Notes: generated from the letters alone by a model not told the origin. DNA of 64,000 nucleotides from Actinomycetospora succinea (GCF_004363095.1 NZ_SNYO01000006.1:186001-250000); one strand, 5' to 3'. Shown: positions 7,900-17,417, counted from the first letter of the stretch. Made by a program: numbers and translations.

Positions 7900-9363
7900 T
7901 CACACCGGCAGCAGCCCCGACACCACACCCGCGAGCTGCGCGGCCGTGCGGCACTCGTGCATCGGGACGACCTGCCCGTAGCTGCGCGCCGCCGAGTCGC
8001 CGGTGCCCCACTGGGCCTGGGGCTCGGGGTTGAGCCAGTGCACGTGCCGGGCCTGGTCGGCGAGCTCGCCGAGCACGGTGAGGTTCGGGTCGCGGTAGTT
8101 GGTGCGGGCGTCGCCGAGCAGGAGCAGCGAGGTCCGGGGGCCGACGACGTCGGGCCAGCCCTCGCGGAAGCGTCCGAGCGCGGAGCCGTAGTCGCTGTGC
8201 CCGTCGAACGCGATGAGCCCGGGGCGCGCGGTGATCTCGGCCATCACGCCGCCGAGGTCGGCGTTGGGCCCGAACAGGTCGGTGACCTCCACGCACCCGT
8301 CGACGAAGCAGAAGATCCGGATGCGCGAGAACTGCTCGCGCAGGGCCTGGACCAGCATCATCGTGAAGTGGCTGAACCCGGCCACCGACCCCGACACGTC
8401 GCAGAACAGCACCAGCTCGGGGCGCCCGGGACGCGGGCGGCGGAACGCGGGGCGCATCGGCACGCCGCCGGTGGACATCGACCGGCGCAGCGTGCGGCGC
8501 AGGTCGATGGGGCCGCGACGCGCGCGTCGGCGACGGGCGGCGAGCCGGGACGCGAGGTGGCGCGCGAGCGGGGCGACGCGGCGGCGCAGGTCGGCGAGCT
8601 GCTCGGAGTTGGCGGTGAGGAAGTCGACGCGGTCGCCCTGCTTGGGCACTCCGGTGCGCGCCGCCGCCTCCCGCCCGCGGATCTCGGCGCCGCGCCGGCG
8701 GGCCTCGTCGGTGACCATCCGGCGGAACGAGGAGATGCGGTCGCGCACCTGCCGCCGCGAGACCTCCTCGGCGAACGGGCTGTCCCAGTCGGCGTCGGCG
8801 CCGCCGCGCAGGTCGGCGAGCACGCGCGCCAGCAGCGTCTCGGGCCGCACGGCGTTGAGCGCCTGGTAGGCCGACCACGTCGACGGGCGCCCGCCGCCGC
8901 CCTGCCCGCGGTCGCCGCCCCCGCCGCCCTGGCCCTGTCCCTGGCCGCCCTGGCCCTGGCCCCGTCCCACGGCGCCGAGACCGTCGACGATCGCGCGGGC
9001 GAGCTCGGCCATCGCCGCGGTGTCGCCGTCGCGCAGCAGGCCGGCGAGCAGGTCGCGCAGCGCCTCGACGTCGACCGACCCGTCCTCGGCGTAGGGCAGC
9101 GCGACCTCGCCGAGCGCGGCGCCCTGCCCGAGCGGGAACCACAGGTCGAACAGCGCGTCGAACACCGCCCGCTGCCCCGAGCGCCGCAGCATCGCCGCGG
9201 CGAGGCCCTCGCGCACCTGCTCGCGCTGCAGGAGGTCGAGCTCGGCGACCACCGCGGCGGCGTCGACCGACTCCCCCGGCCCGACCGCGATCCCCGCCCG
9301 GCGCAGCGCGCCGACGAAGTCGACGAGGTGGGCGGGCAGCCCGCCGTGCACGACGGGAGTCAT
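7900..9363 (-). CDS. VWA domain protein of the CoxE type
   Basis: A 487-aa protein of the CoxE-like family. It has a helical N-terminus, a Gly/Gln-rich spacer (around residues 140-160), a basic segment of many Arg residues, and a C-terminal von Willebrand factor A domain whose metal site reads LFCDVSGSVAGFS, followed by FDGHSDYGSALGRF. CoxE/VWA proteins work as adaptors of MoxR-type AAA+ ATPases in cofactor insertion or complex assembly. The ATG lies 1 nt after the stop of such an ATPase gene (TGAGATG), so the pair is almost certainly one functional unit. The client protein is not identifiable here. Confidence 0.9.
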   Translation of the reverse strand: MTPVVHGGLPAHLVDFVGALRRAGIAVGPGESVDAAAVVAELDLLQREQVREGLAAAMLRRSGQRAVFDALFDLWFPLGQGAALGEVALPYAEDGSVDVEALRDLLAGLLRDGDTAAMAELARAIVDGLGAVGRGQGQGGQGQGQGGGGGDRGQGGGGRPSTWSAYQALNAVRPETLLARVLADLRGGADADWDSPFAEEVSRRQVRDRISSFRRMVTDEARRRGAEIRGREAAARTGVPKQGDRVDFLTANSEQLADLRRRVAPLARHLASRLAARRRRARRGPIDLRRTLRRSMSTGGVPMRPAFRRPRPGRPELVLFCDVSGSVAGFSHFTMMLVQALREQFSRIRIFCFVDGCVEVTDLFGPNADLGGVMAEITARPGLIAFDGHSDYGSALGRFREGWPDVVGPRTSLLLLGDARTNYRDPNLTVLGELADQARHVHWLNPEPQAQWGTGDSAARSYGQVVPMHECRTAAQLAGVVSGLLPV

Positions 9364-9364
9364 C

Positions 9365-10255
9365 TCAGTTCAACCGCAGCTCGGCGACGGCCTTCTGCGC
9401 GTCGGCCTGGTGTTTGAGGACGACGCCGAGCGTGGAGCGCACGGTGTCGTCGTCGAGGGTGTCGAGGCCCAGCGCGAGCAGCGTGCGGCCCCAGTCGATC
9501 GTCTCGGACACCGACGGCGCCTTGCGGAGCTGGATGCCGCGCAGCACCCCGACGATGCGCACGAGCTCCTCGGCGAGGGCTTCGGGCAGCTGCGGCACGC
9601 GGGTCAGCACGATGCGGCGCTCGAGATCGGGGTCGGGGAAGTCGAGGTGCAGGAACAGACAGCGCCGCTTGAGCGCCTCGGAGAGCTCGCGGGTGGCGTT
9701 CGAGGTGAGGAGGGTGAACGGGCGCTGGTTCGCCGTGATCGTGCCCCACTCCGGCACGGTGACCTGGAAGTCGCCGAGCACCTCGAGCAGGAGTCCCTCG
9801 ACCTCGACGTCGGCCTTGTCGGTCTCGTCGACGAGCAGGACGGTCGGGTCGGTGCGCCGGATCGCGGTGAGCAGCGGGCGCGGCAGCAGGAACTCCTCGG
9901 AGAACACGTCGTCGCGGGTGTCGTCCCACGACTCGCCCTGGCTCGCCGTGATGCGCAGGAGCTGCTTGGCGTGGTTCCACTCGTAGAGCGCGCGGGCCTC
10001 GTCGATCCCCTCGTAGCACTGCAGCCGCACGAGCCCCGAGCCCGTGGCGTCGGCGACCGCGCGCGCCAGCTCGGTCTTGCCCACGCCCGCGGGGCCCTCG
10101 ACCAGCAGCGGCTTGCCCAGGCGGTCGGCGAGGAAGACGGTCGTCGCGACGGCGGTGGACGGGAGGTACCCGACGTCGGTGAGCCGCGTCATGACGTCGT
10201 CGACGGAGTCGAACAACGTCTTCTGGCTCACCGGCTCGGTACTCACGCGCCGCAT
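9365..10255 (-). CDS. MoxR-family AAA+ ATPase
   Basis: A 296-aa MoxR-type AAA+ chaperone. Walker A is GPAGVGKTEL, Walker B is VLLVDETDKAD, sensor 1 is in LLTSNATREL, and an arginine finger follows in LKRRCLFLHLDFP. It works with the VWA protein encoded 1 nt downstream, typically to remodel or metallate a target enzyme complex. ATG at 10255 has GGAGG five bases upstream; GTG at 10246 is an alternative. It is divergent from the amidohydrolase gene with a gap of about 100 bp. Confidence 0.92.
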   Translation of the reverse strand: MRRVSTEPVSQKTLFDSVDDVMTRLTDVGYLPSTAVATTVFLADRLGKPLLVEGPAGVGKTELARAVADATGSGLVRLQCYEGIDEARALYEWNHAKQLLRITASQGESWDDTRDDVFSEEFLLPRPLLTAIRRTDPTVLLVDETDKADVEVEGLLLEVLGDFQVTVPEWGTITANQRPFTLLTSNATRELSEALKRRCLFLHLDFPDPDLERRIVLTRVPQLPEALAEELVRIVGVLRGIQLRKAPSVSETIDWGRTLLALGLDTLDDDTVRSTLGVVLKHQADAQKAVAELRLN

Positions 10256-10357
10256 CCTGCCCTCCGCGACCCGCGTTGTCCCGGCGATGTGGCTGATGCG
10301 GGAGGTGTCAGCGTGGCGGCCACGCTCTCGTTGAACGTCAGGGGAGCCCCCACGATC

Positions 10358-11812
10358 ATGGAGCGCATGACGGTCCTGCTGCGCGGCGCCCGCACGCCGG
10401 GATCCACCCGCGAGATCGACGTGCGCCTCGCCGAGGGCGTCGTGGCGTCCGTCACGCCGACCGGCGAGGGCGAGGTCCGCCCCGGCGACGACGTCGTCGA
10501 CGCGCGAGGCGCGACCGTCGTGCCGGGTCTGGTCGACGCGCACGTGCACTGGTCGCAGTGGGCCCAGGTGCGCCGCCGCGTCGACGTCGGCCACGCCCGC
10601 GGCCCCGAGGAGGTCGCGACGACCATGGCGGCCGCGGCGCCCGGCGTCCCGGGGCTCGTCGTCGGGCACGGGTTCCGCGCCGCGCTGTGGTCCCGCCCGC
10701 CGCACAAGGAGATGCTCGAGCGCGCCGCGCCAGGCGTGCCGATCGCGGTGGTCAGCGACGACCTGCACGCCGTCTGGCTCAGCCCCGCCGCGCTCGTGCT
10801 GCTGGGCCGCGAGCACCCGACGGGCCTGCTGCGCGAGCACGAGGCGTTCGCGCTCATGACCGAGCTGTCGACCGCCCCCGACCCCGCCGAGCTCGACCGC
10901 TGGGTCGCCGCGGCGTCGACGGAGGCGGCCGCCCGGGGCCTCACGGGCGTCCGCGACTTCGAGTACGACGACACCGTCGCCACCTGGACCCGGCGCGCCG
11001 AGCACGGGCTCGCCCTCCGCGTCGCCGCCGCCGTCTGGGAGCCGTGGCTCGACGCCACCCTGCACCGCGGCCACCGCACGGGCGACGCCGTCACCGACCT
11101 CGTGACCGTCGGCCCCTTCAAGATCCTCGCCGACGGCTCCCTCAACACGCGGACCGCCGCGTGCCACCACGCCTACCCCGACCCCGCCGACGGCCACGGC
11201 GCGCTCAACATCGACCCCGGCGACCTCCGCGACCTCATGGCCCGGGTCGCGCGCGCCGGCCTGCACCCCGCCGTCCACGCCATCGGCGACCGGGCCAACG
11301 CCGTCGTGCTGGACGCGTTCGCGCACGTCGACGGGCCCGGGAGCATCGAGCACGCCCAGCTGGTGGCCACCGAGGACGTCGCCCGCTTCGCGCGTCCCGG
11401 CCTCGTCGCGTCCGTGCAGCCCGCCCACCTGGTCGACGACCGCGACGTCGCCGAGCGCCACTGGCCCGACGTGCACGCCCGCGCCTACCCCTACGCCGAC
11501 CTGGTCGCCGCCGGCGCGCGCCTGGAGCTGGGGTCCGACGCCCCGGTGTCGCCGCCCGACCCGTGGGTCGCGATCGCGGCGGCCGTCGCGCGCTCCGGCG
11601 ACGAGCGCCCGCCGTGGCATCCCGAGCAGGCCCTCGACGTCGCGACCGCCCTGCGCGCCTCGTGCGGGGGACGCCTCGAGCTGCGCCCCGGGGACCCCGC
11701 CGACGTCGCGCTCCTCGACGCCGACCCGCTGCACGCCGACCCGGGAACGCTGCGGGCGATGCCGGTCCGCGCGACCGTGCTGGCCGGGCGCTTCACTCAC
11801 GGTGCCGGCTGA
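10358..11812 (+). CDS. Amidohydrolase family protein (YtcJ-like)
   Basis: A 484-aa metal-dependent amidohydrolase of the amidohydrolase-3/YtcJ group. The metal-binding DAHVHWSQW motif follows an N-terminal beta-sandwich. Further motifs are GPFKILADGSLN (with the bridging Lys), HAIGDRAN and LGSDAPVSPPDPW, and the C-terminus returns to the sandwich (GDPADVALLDADP). Members hydrolyse amide or imide bonds in small molecules; the natural substrate is unknown. The start at 10358 has GGGGAG 11 bases upstream; a second ATG lies at 10367. The gene stands alone between the MoxR operon and a convergent FMN-binding protein gene. Confidence 0.9.
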   Translation: MERMTVLLRGARTPGSTREIDVRLAEGVVASVTPTGEGEVRPGDDVVDARGATVVPGLVDAHVHWSQWAQVRRRVDVGHARGPEEVATTMAAAAPGVPGLVVGHGFRAALWSRPPHKEMLERAAPGVPIAVVSDDLHAVWLSPAALVLLGREHPTGLLREHEAFALMTELSTAPDPAELDRWVAAASTEAAARGLTGVRDFEYDDTVATWTRRAEHGLALRVAAAVWEPWLDATLHRGHRTGDAVTDLVTVGPFKILADGSLNTRTAACHHAYPDPADGHGALNIDPGDLRDLMARVARAGLHPAVHAIGDRANAVVLDAFAHVDGPGSIEHAQLVATEDVARFARPGLVASVQPAHLVDDRDVAERHWPDVHARAYPYADLVAAGARLELGSDAPVSPPDPWVAIAAAVARSGDERPPWHPEQALDVATALRASCGGRLELRPGDPADVALLDADPLHADPGTLRAMPVRATVLAGRFTHGAG

Positions 11813-11900
11813 TCCCCGCCGACCGTCGGAGCGCGCCGCCGCAGCCGACACGTCGCGCGACGAAGGAGCGGGACGGGTCGTGACCGGCTTGGCGCGACAC

Positions 11901-12518
11901 CTAGTAGCGGTTGGTGCGCGCGTCCACGCTCAGCGCCGCGTCGATCGCCGCGGCGGGCACGTGCGTCCCCGACTGGCTCTTGGCGATCCTCCCCGCCGAC
12001 GGGACGTCGTCGCCGGACGGCCAGCTCGACGGGTCCCAGAGCGACGAGCGCAGGAACGCCTTCGCGCAGTGCAGGAAGAGCTCCTCGATCTCGACGACGA
12101 CCGCGAGCCGCGGCGTCTTCCCCTTGACCACGAAGTCGGCGGCGAACGGCGGGTCCTCGAAGATCCGCGCGTGACCGTTGATCCGGAGCGTGTGCTCGCG
12201 CCCGGGGACGAGGAAGAGCATCCCGACCCGCGGGTGCTCGAGGATGTTGCGGAACGAGTCGAGCCGGTGGTTGCCGGGGCGGTCGGCGAAGGCGACCGAC
12301 TTCCCGTCGTCGAGCACGAGCACCTGCCCGCCCGGGTCGCCGCGGGGCGAGACGTCGACGGTGCCGTCGGCGCCGGTGGTGGCGAGCAGGAAGAACGGCG
12401 AGGCCTCGAGGAACCGGCGCGACTCCGCGTCGACGTGGTCGATCCCCTTCTCCGCGATGAACGGCGGCGGGTCGGCCACGATCGCGCGCAGGGCCGCCAG
12501 GTCGGTGATCTCCGGCAT
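11901..12518 (-). CDS. Pyridoxamine-phosphate-oxidase-like FMN-binding protein (MSMEG_1061-like)
   Basis: About 205 aa, a split-barrel flavin-binding protein resembling the MSMEG_1061 group. The core is FLLATTGADGTVDVSPRGDPGG, FADRPGNHRLDSFRNIL and the HTLRINGHARIF strand. It probably binds FMN and reduces or oxidises a small molecule. ATG at 12518 is chosen because CGGAG lies six bases upstream; GTG at 12521 is immediately before it. An iron-box-like sequence at 12545-12563 lies 27 bp upstream of the start, which suggests control by a DtxR/IdeR-type iron repressor and hence a role in iron or haem handling. That role is an inference. Confidence 0.85.
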   Translation of the reverse strand: MPEITDLAALRAIVADPPPFIAEKGIDHVDAESRRFLEASPFFLLATTGADGTVDVSPRGDPGGQVLVLDDGKSVAFADRPGNHRLDSFRNILEHPRVGMLFLVPGREHTLRINGHARIFEDPPFAADFVVKGKTPRLAVVVEIEELFLHCAKAFLRSSLWDPSSWPSGDDVPSAGRIAKSQSGTHVPAAAIDAALSVDARTNRY

Positions 12519-12544
12519 CACGTGCTCCGGTGGGGAGGGGTCAC

Positions 12545-12563
12545 TTAGGTGACCCTAACTCAC
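12545..12563. promoter_or_regulatory. Candidate DtxR/IdeR/DmdR iron box
   Basis: On the plus strand the sequence reads TTAGGTGACCCTAACTCAC. Against the actinobacterial iron-box form TTAGGTGAGCCTAACCTAA it matches at 15 of 19 positions, including the complete TTAGGTGA half and the CCTAAC block. It lies between the acdS stop and the start of the FMN-binding protein gene, where a repressor would block transcription of the latter. Confidence 0.5.
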
Positions 12564-13567
12564 GGGAAGGCGCCCGCGTAGGCGTTGAGCGCGGGCTGCC
12601 CGCCGAGGTGGGCGTAGAGCACGGTCGAGTCCGGCCCGATGTCCCCGTGCCGCACGAGGTCGACGAGCCCGGCCATCGACTTGCCCTCGTAGACCGGGTC
12701 GAGGATCACGCCCTCGAGCCGCGCGGTGAGCTCGATGGCGTCGACGGTGCTCGCGACGGGGATGCCGTAGCGCTCGCCCGCCCAGCCCTCGAGCACGGTG
12801 ATCTCGTCGTCGCGCAGGTCGCGCCCCAGCCCGATGAGCTCGGCGGTGTGCCGGGCGATGCGCGCGACCTGGTCGCGGGTCTTCTCGAGCGTCGCGGACG
12901 CGTCGATGCCGATCACGCGGCGCGGGCGGTCCGACCCCGCGAAGCCGGCGACCATCCCGGCGTGCGTCGAGCCGGTGACGATGCAGACGACGACCGTGTC
13001 GAAGAAGACGCCGAGCTCGGCCTCCTGGGCCTCGACCTCGCGGGCCCACTGCGCGAACCCGAGCCCGCCCAGCGGGTGCTCCGAGGCGCCCGCCGGGATG
13101 CCGTACGGGACGCCGCCCGCGGCGCGGACCTCCTCCATCGCGCGCTCCCACGAGTCGCGGATGCCGATGTCGAAGCCGGCGGGGTCGAGCCGGACGTCGG
13201 CGCCGAGGATGCGTGAGAGAAGGATGTTGCCGACCTTGTCGTTGACGCTGTCCGGCCAGTCGACCCAGCGCTCCTGCACCAGGCGCGCCTTGAGCCCCAG
13301 CTTCGCGGCCACGGCGGCCACCTGGCGGGTGTGGTTGGACTGCACGCCGCCGATGGAGACCAGCGTGTCCGCGCCGGAGGCCAGCACGTCGGGGACGATG
13401 TACTCGAGCTTGCGGGTCTTGTTGCCGCCGTAGGCGAGGCCGGAGTTGCAGTCCTCCCGCTTGGCCCAGATCCCCGGTCCGCCGAGGTGGGCGGAGAGGC
13501 GGTCGAGGCGGTGCACCGGGCTCGGTCCGAAGAGCAGCGGGTGGCGGGGGAAGTCGTCGAGGCCCAC
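12560..13567 (-). CDS. acdS: 1-aminocyclopropane-1-carboxylate (ACC) deaminase
   Basis: A 335-aa PLP-dependent enzyme that opens the ring of ACC, the plant ethylene precursor, to ammonia and 2-oxobutanoate. The PLP lysine is Lys50 in [10 protein letters not shown], the nucleophile Ser77 is in [10 protein letters not shown], and the diagnostic Glu294 (DPVYEGKSM) and Leu321 ([11 protein letters not shown]) correspond to Glu295 and Leu322 of characterised ACC deaminases. D-cysteine desulfhydrases, the close relatives, differ at those two sites. Length matches the usual 338 aa. It is divergent from the RecQ-like gene (56-bp gap). No adjacent AcdR/Lrp-type regulator is visible. Confidence 0.92.
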   Translation of the reverse strand: MGLDDFPRHPLLFGPSPVHRLDRLSAHLGGPGIWAKREDCNSGLAYGGNKTRKLEYIVPDVLASGADTLVSIGGVQSNHTRQVAAVAAKLGLKARLVQERWVDWPDSVNDKVGNILLSRILGADVRLDPAGFDIGIRDSWERAMEEVRAAGGVPYGIPAGASEHPLGGLGFAQWAREVEAQEAELGVFFDTVVVCIVTGSTHAGMVAGFAGSDRPRRVIGIDASATLEKTRDQVARIARHTAELIGLGRDLRDDEITVLEGWAGERYGIPVASTVDAIELTARLEGVILDPVYEGKSMAGLVDLVRHGDIGPDSTVLYAHLGGQPALNAYAGAFP

Positions 13568-13623
13568 GCGACCTGTCTACACGCGGGCGCCCCGCTGTCG
13601 GACCCCTGTGCTCTCCTGGAGCC

Positions 13624-15747
13624 ATGACGACGGCGACCACCGATCTGCGCTCGGACGCCGAGGCGACGCTCCAGCGCCTCGCGGGTCCGGACGCCGCGCT
13701 GCGCGAGGACCAGTGGGCCGCGATCCACGCGCTGGTCGCCGAGGGTCGGCGCGCGCTGGTCGTCCAGCGCACGGGGTGGGGCAAGAGTGCCGTCTACTTC
13801 GTCGCCACAGCGCTCATCCGGGCGCGCGGCGGCGGCCCGACGGTGATCGTCAGCCCGCTGCTCGCGCTCATGCGCAACCAGATCGAGGCCGCCAACCGTG
13901 CGGGCATCCACGCCGTGACGGTCAACTCCGCCAACACCGACGACTGGCAGGACGTCTACGGCGAGGTCCAGGCGGGCGCGGTCGACGTGCTGCTGGTGAG
14001 CCCGGAGCGGCTGAACAACCCCGAGTTCCGCGACCAGGTGCTCCCCGAGCTCAGCCGCACCGCGGGCATGCTCGTGGTCGACGAGGCGCACTGCATCTCC
14101 GACTGGGGGCACGACTTCCGACCCGACTACCGGCGGCTGCGCACCTTGATCGCCGAGCTGCCCGACGGCGTGCCGGTGCTGGCCACCACGGCCACGGCCA
14201 ACGACCGGGTGACGACGGACGTGGCCGACCAGCTGGGTGTTTCCAGTAGCCACGACCACGCGCTGGTGCTGCGCGGCGAGCTCGACCGCGAGTCCCTGCG
14301 CCTCGGGGTGCTGCCGCTGGACAAGGGGGCCGACCGGTTCGCCTGGCTCGCCCAGCACCTCGACGACCTGCCGGGCTCGGGCATCGTCTACACGCTCACC
14401 GTCTCGGCCGCCGACGAGCTGGCCGCGTTCCTGCGGGAACGGGGCCACCCGGTCGCCGCCTACACGGGCAAGACCGACCCCGCCGAGCGCGAGCGCGCCG
14501 AGGACGACCTGCTGGCCAACCGCGTGAAGGCGCTGGTGGCGACGAGCGCGCTGGGCATGGGGTTCGACAAGCCGGACCTCGGTTTCGTCGTGCACCTCGG
14601 GGCGCCGCAGTCGCCGGTGGCCTACTACCAGCAGATCGGCCGCGCGGGCCGCGGTGTCGAGCGCGCCGAGGTGCTGCTGCTCCCCGGGCCCGAGGACCGC
14701 GACATCTGGGCCTACTTCGCCTCGCTCGCCTTCCCCGCCGAGCCACAGGTCCGGGTCGCGCTCAGCGTGCTCGGCGACGCCGGGCGCCCGATGTCCACGG
14801 CGGCCCTCGAGCCGCGGGTGGAGCTCAGCCGGGGCCGGCTCGAGATGATGCTCAAGGTGCTCGACACCGACGGCGCCGTCCGCCGGGTCAAGGGCGGCTG
14901 GGAGGCCACCGGGCAGCCGTGGGAGTACGACGGCGCCCGTTACACCGGCCTGGCCAAGGCCCGGCGCGCCGAGCAGCAGGCGATGCTCGACTACATCGAC
15001 ACCGACGGCTGCCGCATGGAGTTCCTGCGCCGCCAGCTCGACGACCCGGGCGCCGCGCCGTGCGGGCGCTGCGACAACTGCACCGGCCGCCACGCCGACC
15101 CGACGATCGGCGAGGACGTGCGGGTGCAGGCCCAGACGACGCTCGACCGGCCGGGCGTGCCGCTGGCCCCGCGCAAGCAGTGGCCCAGCGGCATGGACGC
15201 CCTCGACGTGCCCCTCAAGGGCAAGATCGCGCCCGGTGACGCCGCCGAGGAGGGCCGGGCGCTGGGCCGGCTCACCGACGTCGGGTGGGGCCCGCGCCTG
15301 CGCCCGCTGCTGCGCGCCGACGACCTCGTCCCCGACGCCGCGGTGGACGCCGTCGTCGAGGTGCTCAAGGGCTGGGACTGGGCCCAGCGGCCGGCGAGCA
15401 TCGTCTGGCTGCCCTCGCGGCGACGCCCGGTGCTCGTCGAGAGCTTCGCCCAGCGCATCGCGAGCATCGGGCGCCTGCCTCTGCTCGGTGCGCTGGCCGA
15501 CACCGCTCCCCCGCTCTACGAGGACCCCGAGGACGACACCGAACCCGAGCAGCCCAACTCCGCCCAGCGCCTCGCCGAGGTGTGGTCGCGGCTCTCGGTG
15601 CCGGCGGGGATGGACCCCTCCGCCGGTCCGGTCCTGCTCGTCGACGACGTCGCCGACTCCGGCTGGACGCTGACGGTCGCCGCGGCCCTGCTGCGCCGCG
15701 CGGGGGCGCCGGCGGTGCTCCCGCTGGTCCTGGCCACCACCGGCTGA
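13624..15747 (+). CDS. RecQ-family ATP-dependent DNA helicase with PRTase-like C-terminus
   Basis: A 707-aa superfamily-2 helicase. The Q-like N-terminus (LREDQWAAI) leads to Walker A TGWGKS (50-55), DEAH at 153-156 within the RecQ signature EAHCISDWGHDFRPDYRRL, TATAN motif III, and motifs V-VI (ALGMGFDKPD, YQQIGRAGRG). A zinc-binding set follows (one Cys near 463, then CGRCDNC). Beyond the RecQ core, the last 200 residues contain a phosphoribosyltransferase-like end (VLLVDDVADSGWT). The protein probably unwinds DNA in repair or recombination. ATG at 13624 follows CTCCTGGAGCC. Confidence 0.9.
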   Translation: MTTATTDLRSDAEATLQRLAGPDAALREDQWAAIHALVAEGRRALVVQRTGWGKSAVYFVATALIRARGGGPTVIVSPLLALMRNQIEAANRAGIHAVTVNSANTDDWQDVYGEVQAGAVDVLLVSPERLNNPEFRDQVLPELSRTAGMLVVDEAHCISDWGHDFRPDYRRLRTLIAELPDGVPVLATTATANDRVTTDVADQLGVSSSHDHALVLRGELDRESLRLGVLPLDKGADRFAWLAQHLDDLPGSGIVYTLTVSAADELAAFLRERGHPVAAYTGKTDPAERERAEDDLLANRVKALVATSALGMGFDKPDLGFVVHLGAPQSPVAYYQQIGRAGRGVERAEVLLLPGPEDRDIWAYFASLAFPAEPQVRVALSVLGDAGRPMSTAALEPRVELSRGRLEMMLKVLDTDGAVRRVKGGWEATGQPWEYDGARYTGLAKARRAEQQAMLDYIDTDGCRMEFLRRQLDDPGAAPCGRCDNCTGRHADPTIGEDVRVQAQTTLDRPGVPLAPRKQWPSGMDALDVPLKGKIAPGDAAEEGRALGRLTDVGWGPRLRPLLRADDLVPDAAVDAVVEVLKGWDWAQRPASIVWLPSRRRPVLVESFAQRIASIGRLPLLGALADTAPPLYEDPEDDTEPEQPNSAQRLAEVWSRLSVPAGMDPSAGPVLLVDDVADSGWTLTVAAALLRRAGAPAVLPLVLATTG

Positions 15748-15812
15748 GCCGGAGGGCTCTGGCACGCTGCCGGGTGGTCCGGATCCGGACCGCGCGGGAC
15801 CTCTGGGGGGAC

Positions 15813-17417
15813 ATGACGGCCGACACCGTGGTCGACGAGCGGAGTCCCGGGACCGCGCCACCGTCCGCCCCGGGCGGGCCGTCGGCGACGCGCCCGATCG
15901 GGACGCCCCTCCGCGTCGCGCTCGGCGTGCTGGTGGCCGTGCTGGTGGGCGGTGGCCTGCTGCTCCGGCTCGGGCTCGTCGGGGGCGACGCGATCGGCGT
16001 GGCCGACAACGGCGACGCGGTGCGCCTGGCCTGCGTCGCCGACCTGGTGCCGGACGCCACCGACGGCACCTCCGCGGGCCACGGCGTCGTCGTCACCGAG
16101 TACCGCACCGGCGGCCCCGGGTGCGCGCGCGAGGCCCCGACGACGTCGGCGGGACTGATCCTGCGGGCGACGGTCGCCGTCACGACGGCACTGGACGGGA
16201 CGCCGCCCGCCCCGGACGGGTCCACCCGGTTCTCGCTGGAGTGGCTGGCGGCGGCCTACGTCGGGCTGTTCGCCCTCGGCGCCGGCCTCGCCGCTTTCGC
16301 CGCCACCGCCGGGCACCGCGCCGGCCGGGGCGTGCCGGTCGTCCTCGCGGTGATCGGCCCGCCCCTGCTGCCGCTGCTCGTCGCGCCGTGGTGGACCCGG
16401 TTCCTGGTCGCGTCGCTCAGCGAGGCGGGCGGCCTCCTCGGGCTCGCGTGGATGGCGTGGGGCCTGCTGGCGGTGGCCCTGACCCGCCCCGCGCACCGGT
16501 CGGCGCGGCTCCTCGCGCTCGGGCTGATCGCGGCGGGTGGCGTCGTCGCGGCCACCGCCAAGCCCGGCTTCCTCCCCGTCGGGCTGGCGGCCGTCGCGGC
16601 GTGCGCCGTGGTGACGGTCGGGACCCGACCCGTGCGACGTCACGCGCCCGGGCTGTGCGCGGCCGCGCTGGCGGTGGCAATCGCGGCCGCGCCGGTGATG
16701 TCCGGGCTGCGCGCGCAGGACGAGGCGTACGACGTGGTCAACGCCCACAACCTCGCGTTCACGGCCGTCCTGCCCGAGTCCGGACCGGCCGCCACGGCAC
16801 CGCTAGGGCTGCGCCCCGAGGCGTTCGCGCAGGCCGGCCAGCACTTCTACCTCGACGGCGGGCGCAGCGTGCCCGGCTGGGACCAAACGGTCGGCGCCCG
16901 CCCGGAGGAGCTCCGGACCGCGGCGCGCCTCTGGGTGGCCGAGCACCCGCTCGTGCTCGCGCGCATGGTCCACCGGGGCCTGCTCGCGACGCTGCGCCCC
17001 CAGATCCCCTACCTCGCCTCGGAGACCGGCGGGCCCCGGAGGGTCGACGGCACGGTCCCGCGCCCGGCCTACCCCGAGGGCTCGCAGGTGATGGGCCCGA
17101 TGTTCGTCTACCTCGACGGCCTCCCGGGCCGCTGGGTGCCGCCGACCGTCCTCGCGCTGGCGCTCCTCGCCTCCCTGCTCACCGTCGTGCTGCCCCGCCG
17201 CGCCCGCGGGTCGCCCGTCACCGTCGGCACGGCGCGGGTCGCGGGCGTCCTCGCCGCCACCGCGCTCGGCGTCGTCGTCCTCGCCGTGCTCGGGGACGGC
17301 TACTGCGAGCTCGCCAAGCACGTCTGGCTCGGGTCCTACGCGCTCGTCGTCACGGGCCTCACCCTGGTCGTGGCCGCGGTGAGCGCCGTCGCGGCCCGGC
17401 GCGCGGCCGGCTCCTGA
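15813..17417 (+). CDS. Polytopic membrane protein, glycosyltransferase-like topology
   Basis: A 534-aa integral membrane protein with roughly ten hydrophobic segments. An early helix (about residues 32-55) is followed by a loop with paired Cys (RLACVADL and GPGCARE), a dense set of helices from about 145 to 290, a large soluble loop (about 300-430, containing FTAVLPESGP and RMVHRGLLATLRPQIPYL) and three C-terminal helices. This resembles hexose-transferase-type membrane proteins (WsfD-like) of actinobacteria, but I cannot point to a catalytic residue. ATG at 15813 follows a GGGGGG stretch. It is 65 bp behind recQ in the same direction. Confidence 0.7.
   Translation: MTADTVVDERSPGTAPPSAPGGPSATRPIGTPLRVALGVLVAVLVGGGLLLRLGLVGGDAIGVADNGDAVRLACVADLVPDATDGTSAGHGVVVTEYRTGGPGCAREAPTTSAGLILRATVAVTTALDGTPPAPDGSTRFSLEWLAAAYVGLFALGAGLAAFAATAGHRAGRGVPVVLAVIGPPLLPLLVAPWWTRFLVASLSEAGGLLGLAWMAWGLLAVALTRPAHRSARLLALGLIAAGGVVAATAKPGFLPVGLAAVAACAVVTVGTRPVRRHAPGLCAAALAVAIAAAPVMSGLRAQDEAYDVVNAHNLAFTAVLPESGPAATAPLGLRPEAFAQAGQHFYLDGGRSVPGWDQTVGARPEELRTAARLWVAEHPLVLARMVHRGLLATLRPQIPYLASETGGPRRVDGTVPRPAYPEGSQVMGPMFVYLDGLPGRWVPPTVLALALLASLLTVVLPRRARGSPVTVGTARVAGVLAATALGVVVLAVLGDGYCELAKHVWLGSYALVVTGLTLVVAAVSAVAARRAAGS

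Noticed and set aside
12560..13567. D-cysteine desulfhydrase as alternative for acdS
   Set aside because: The diagnostic Glu and Leu of ACC deaminase are both present.
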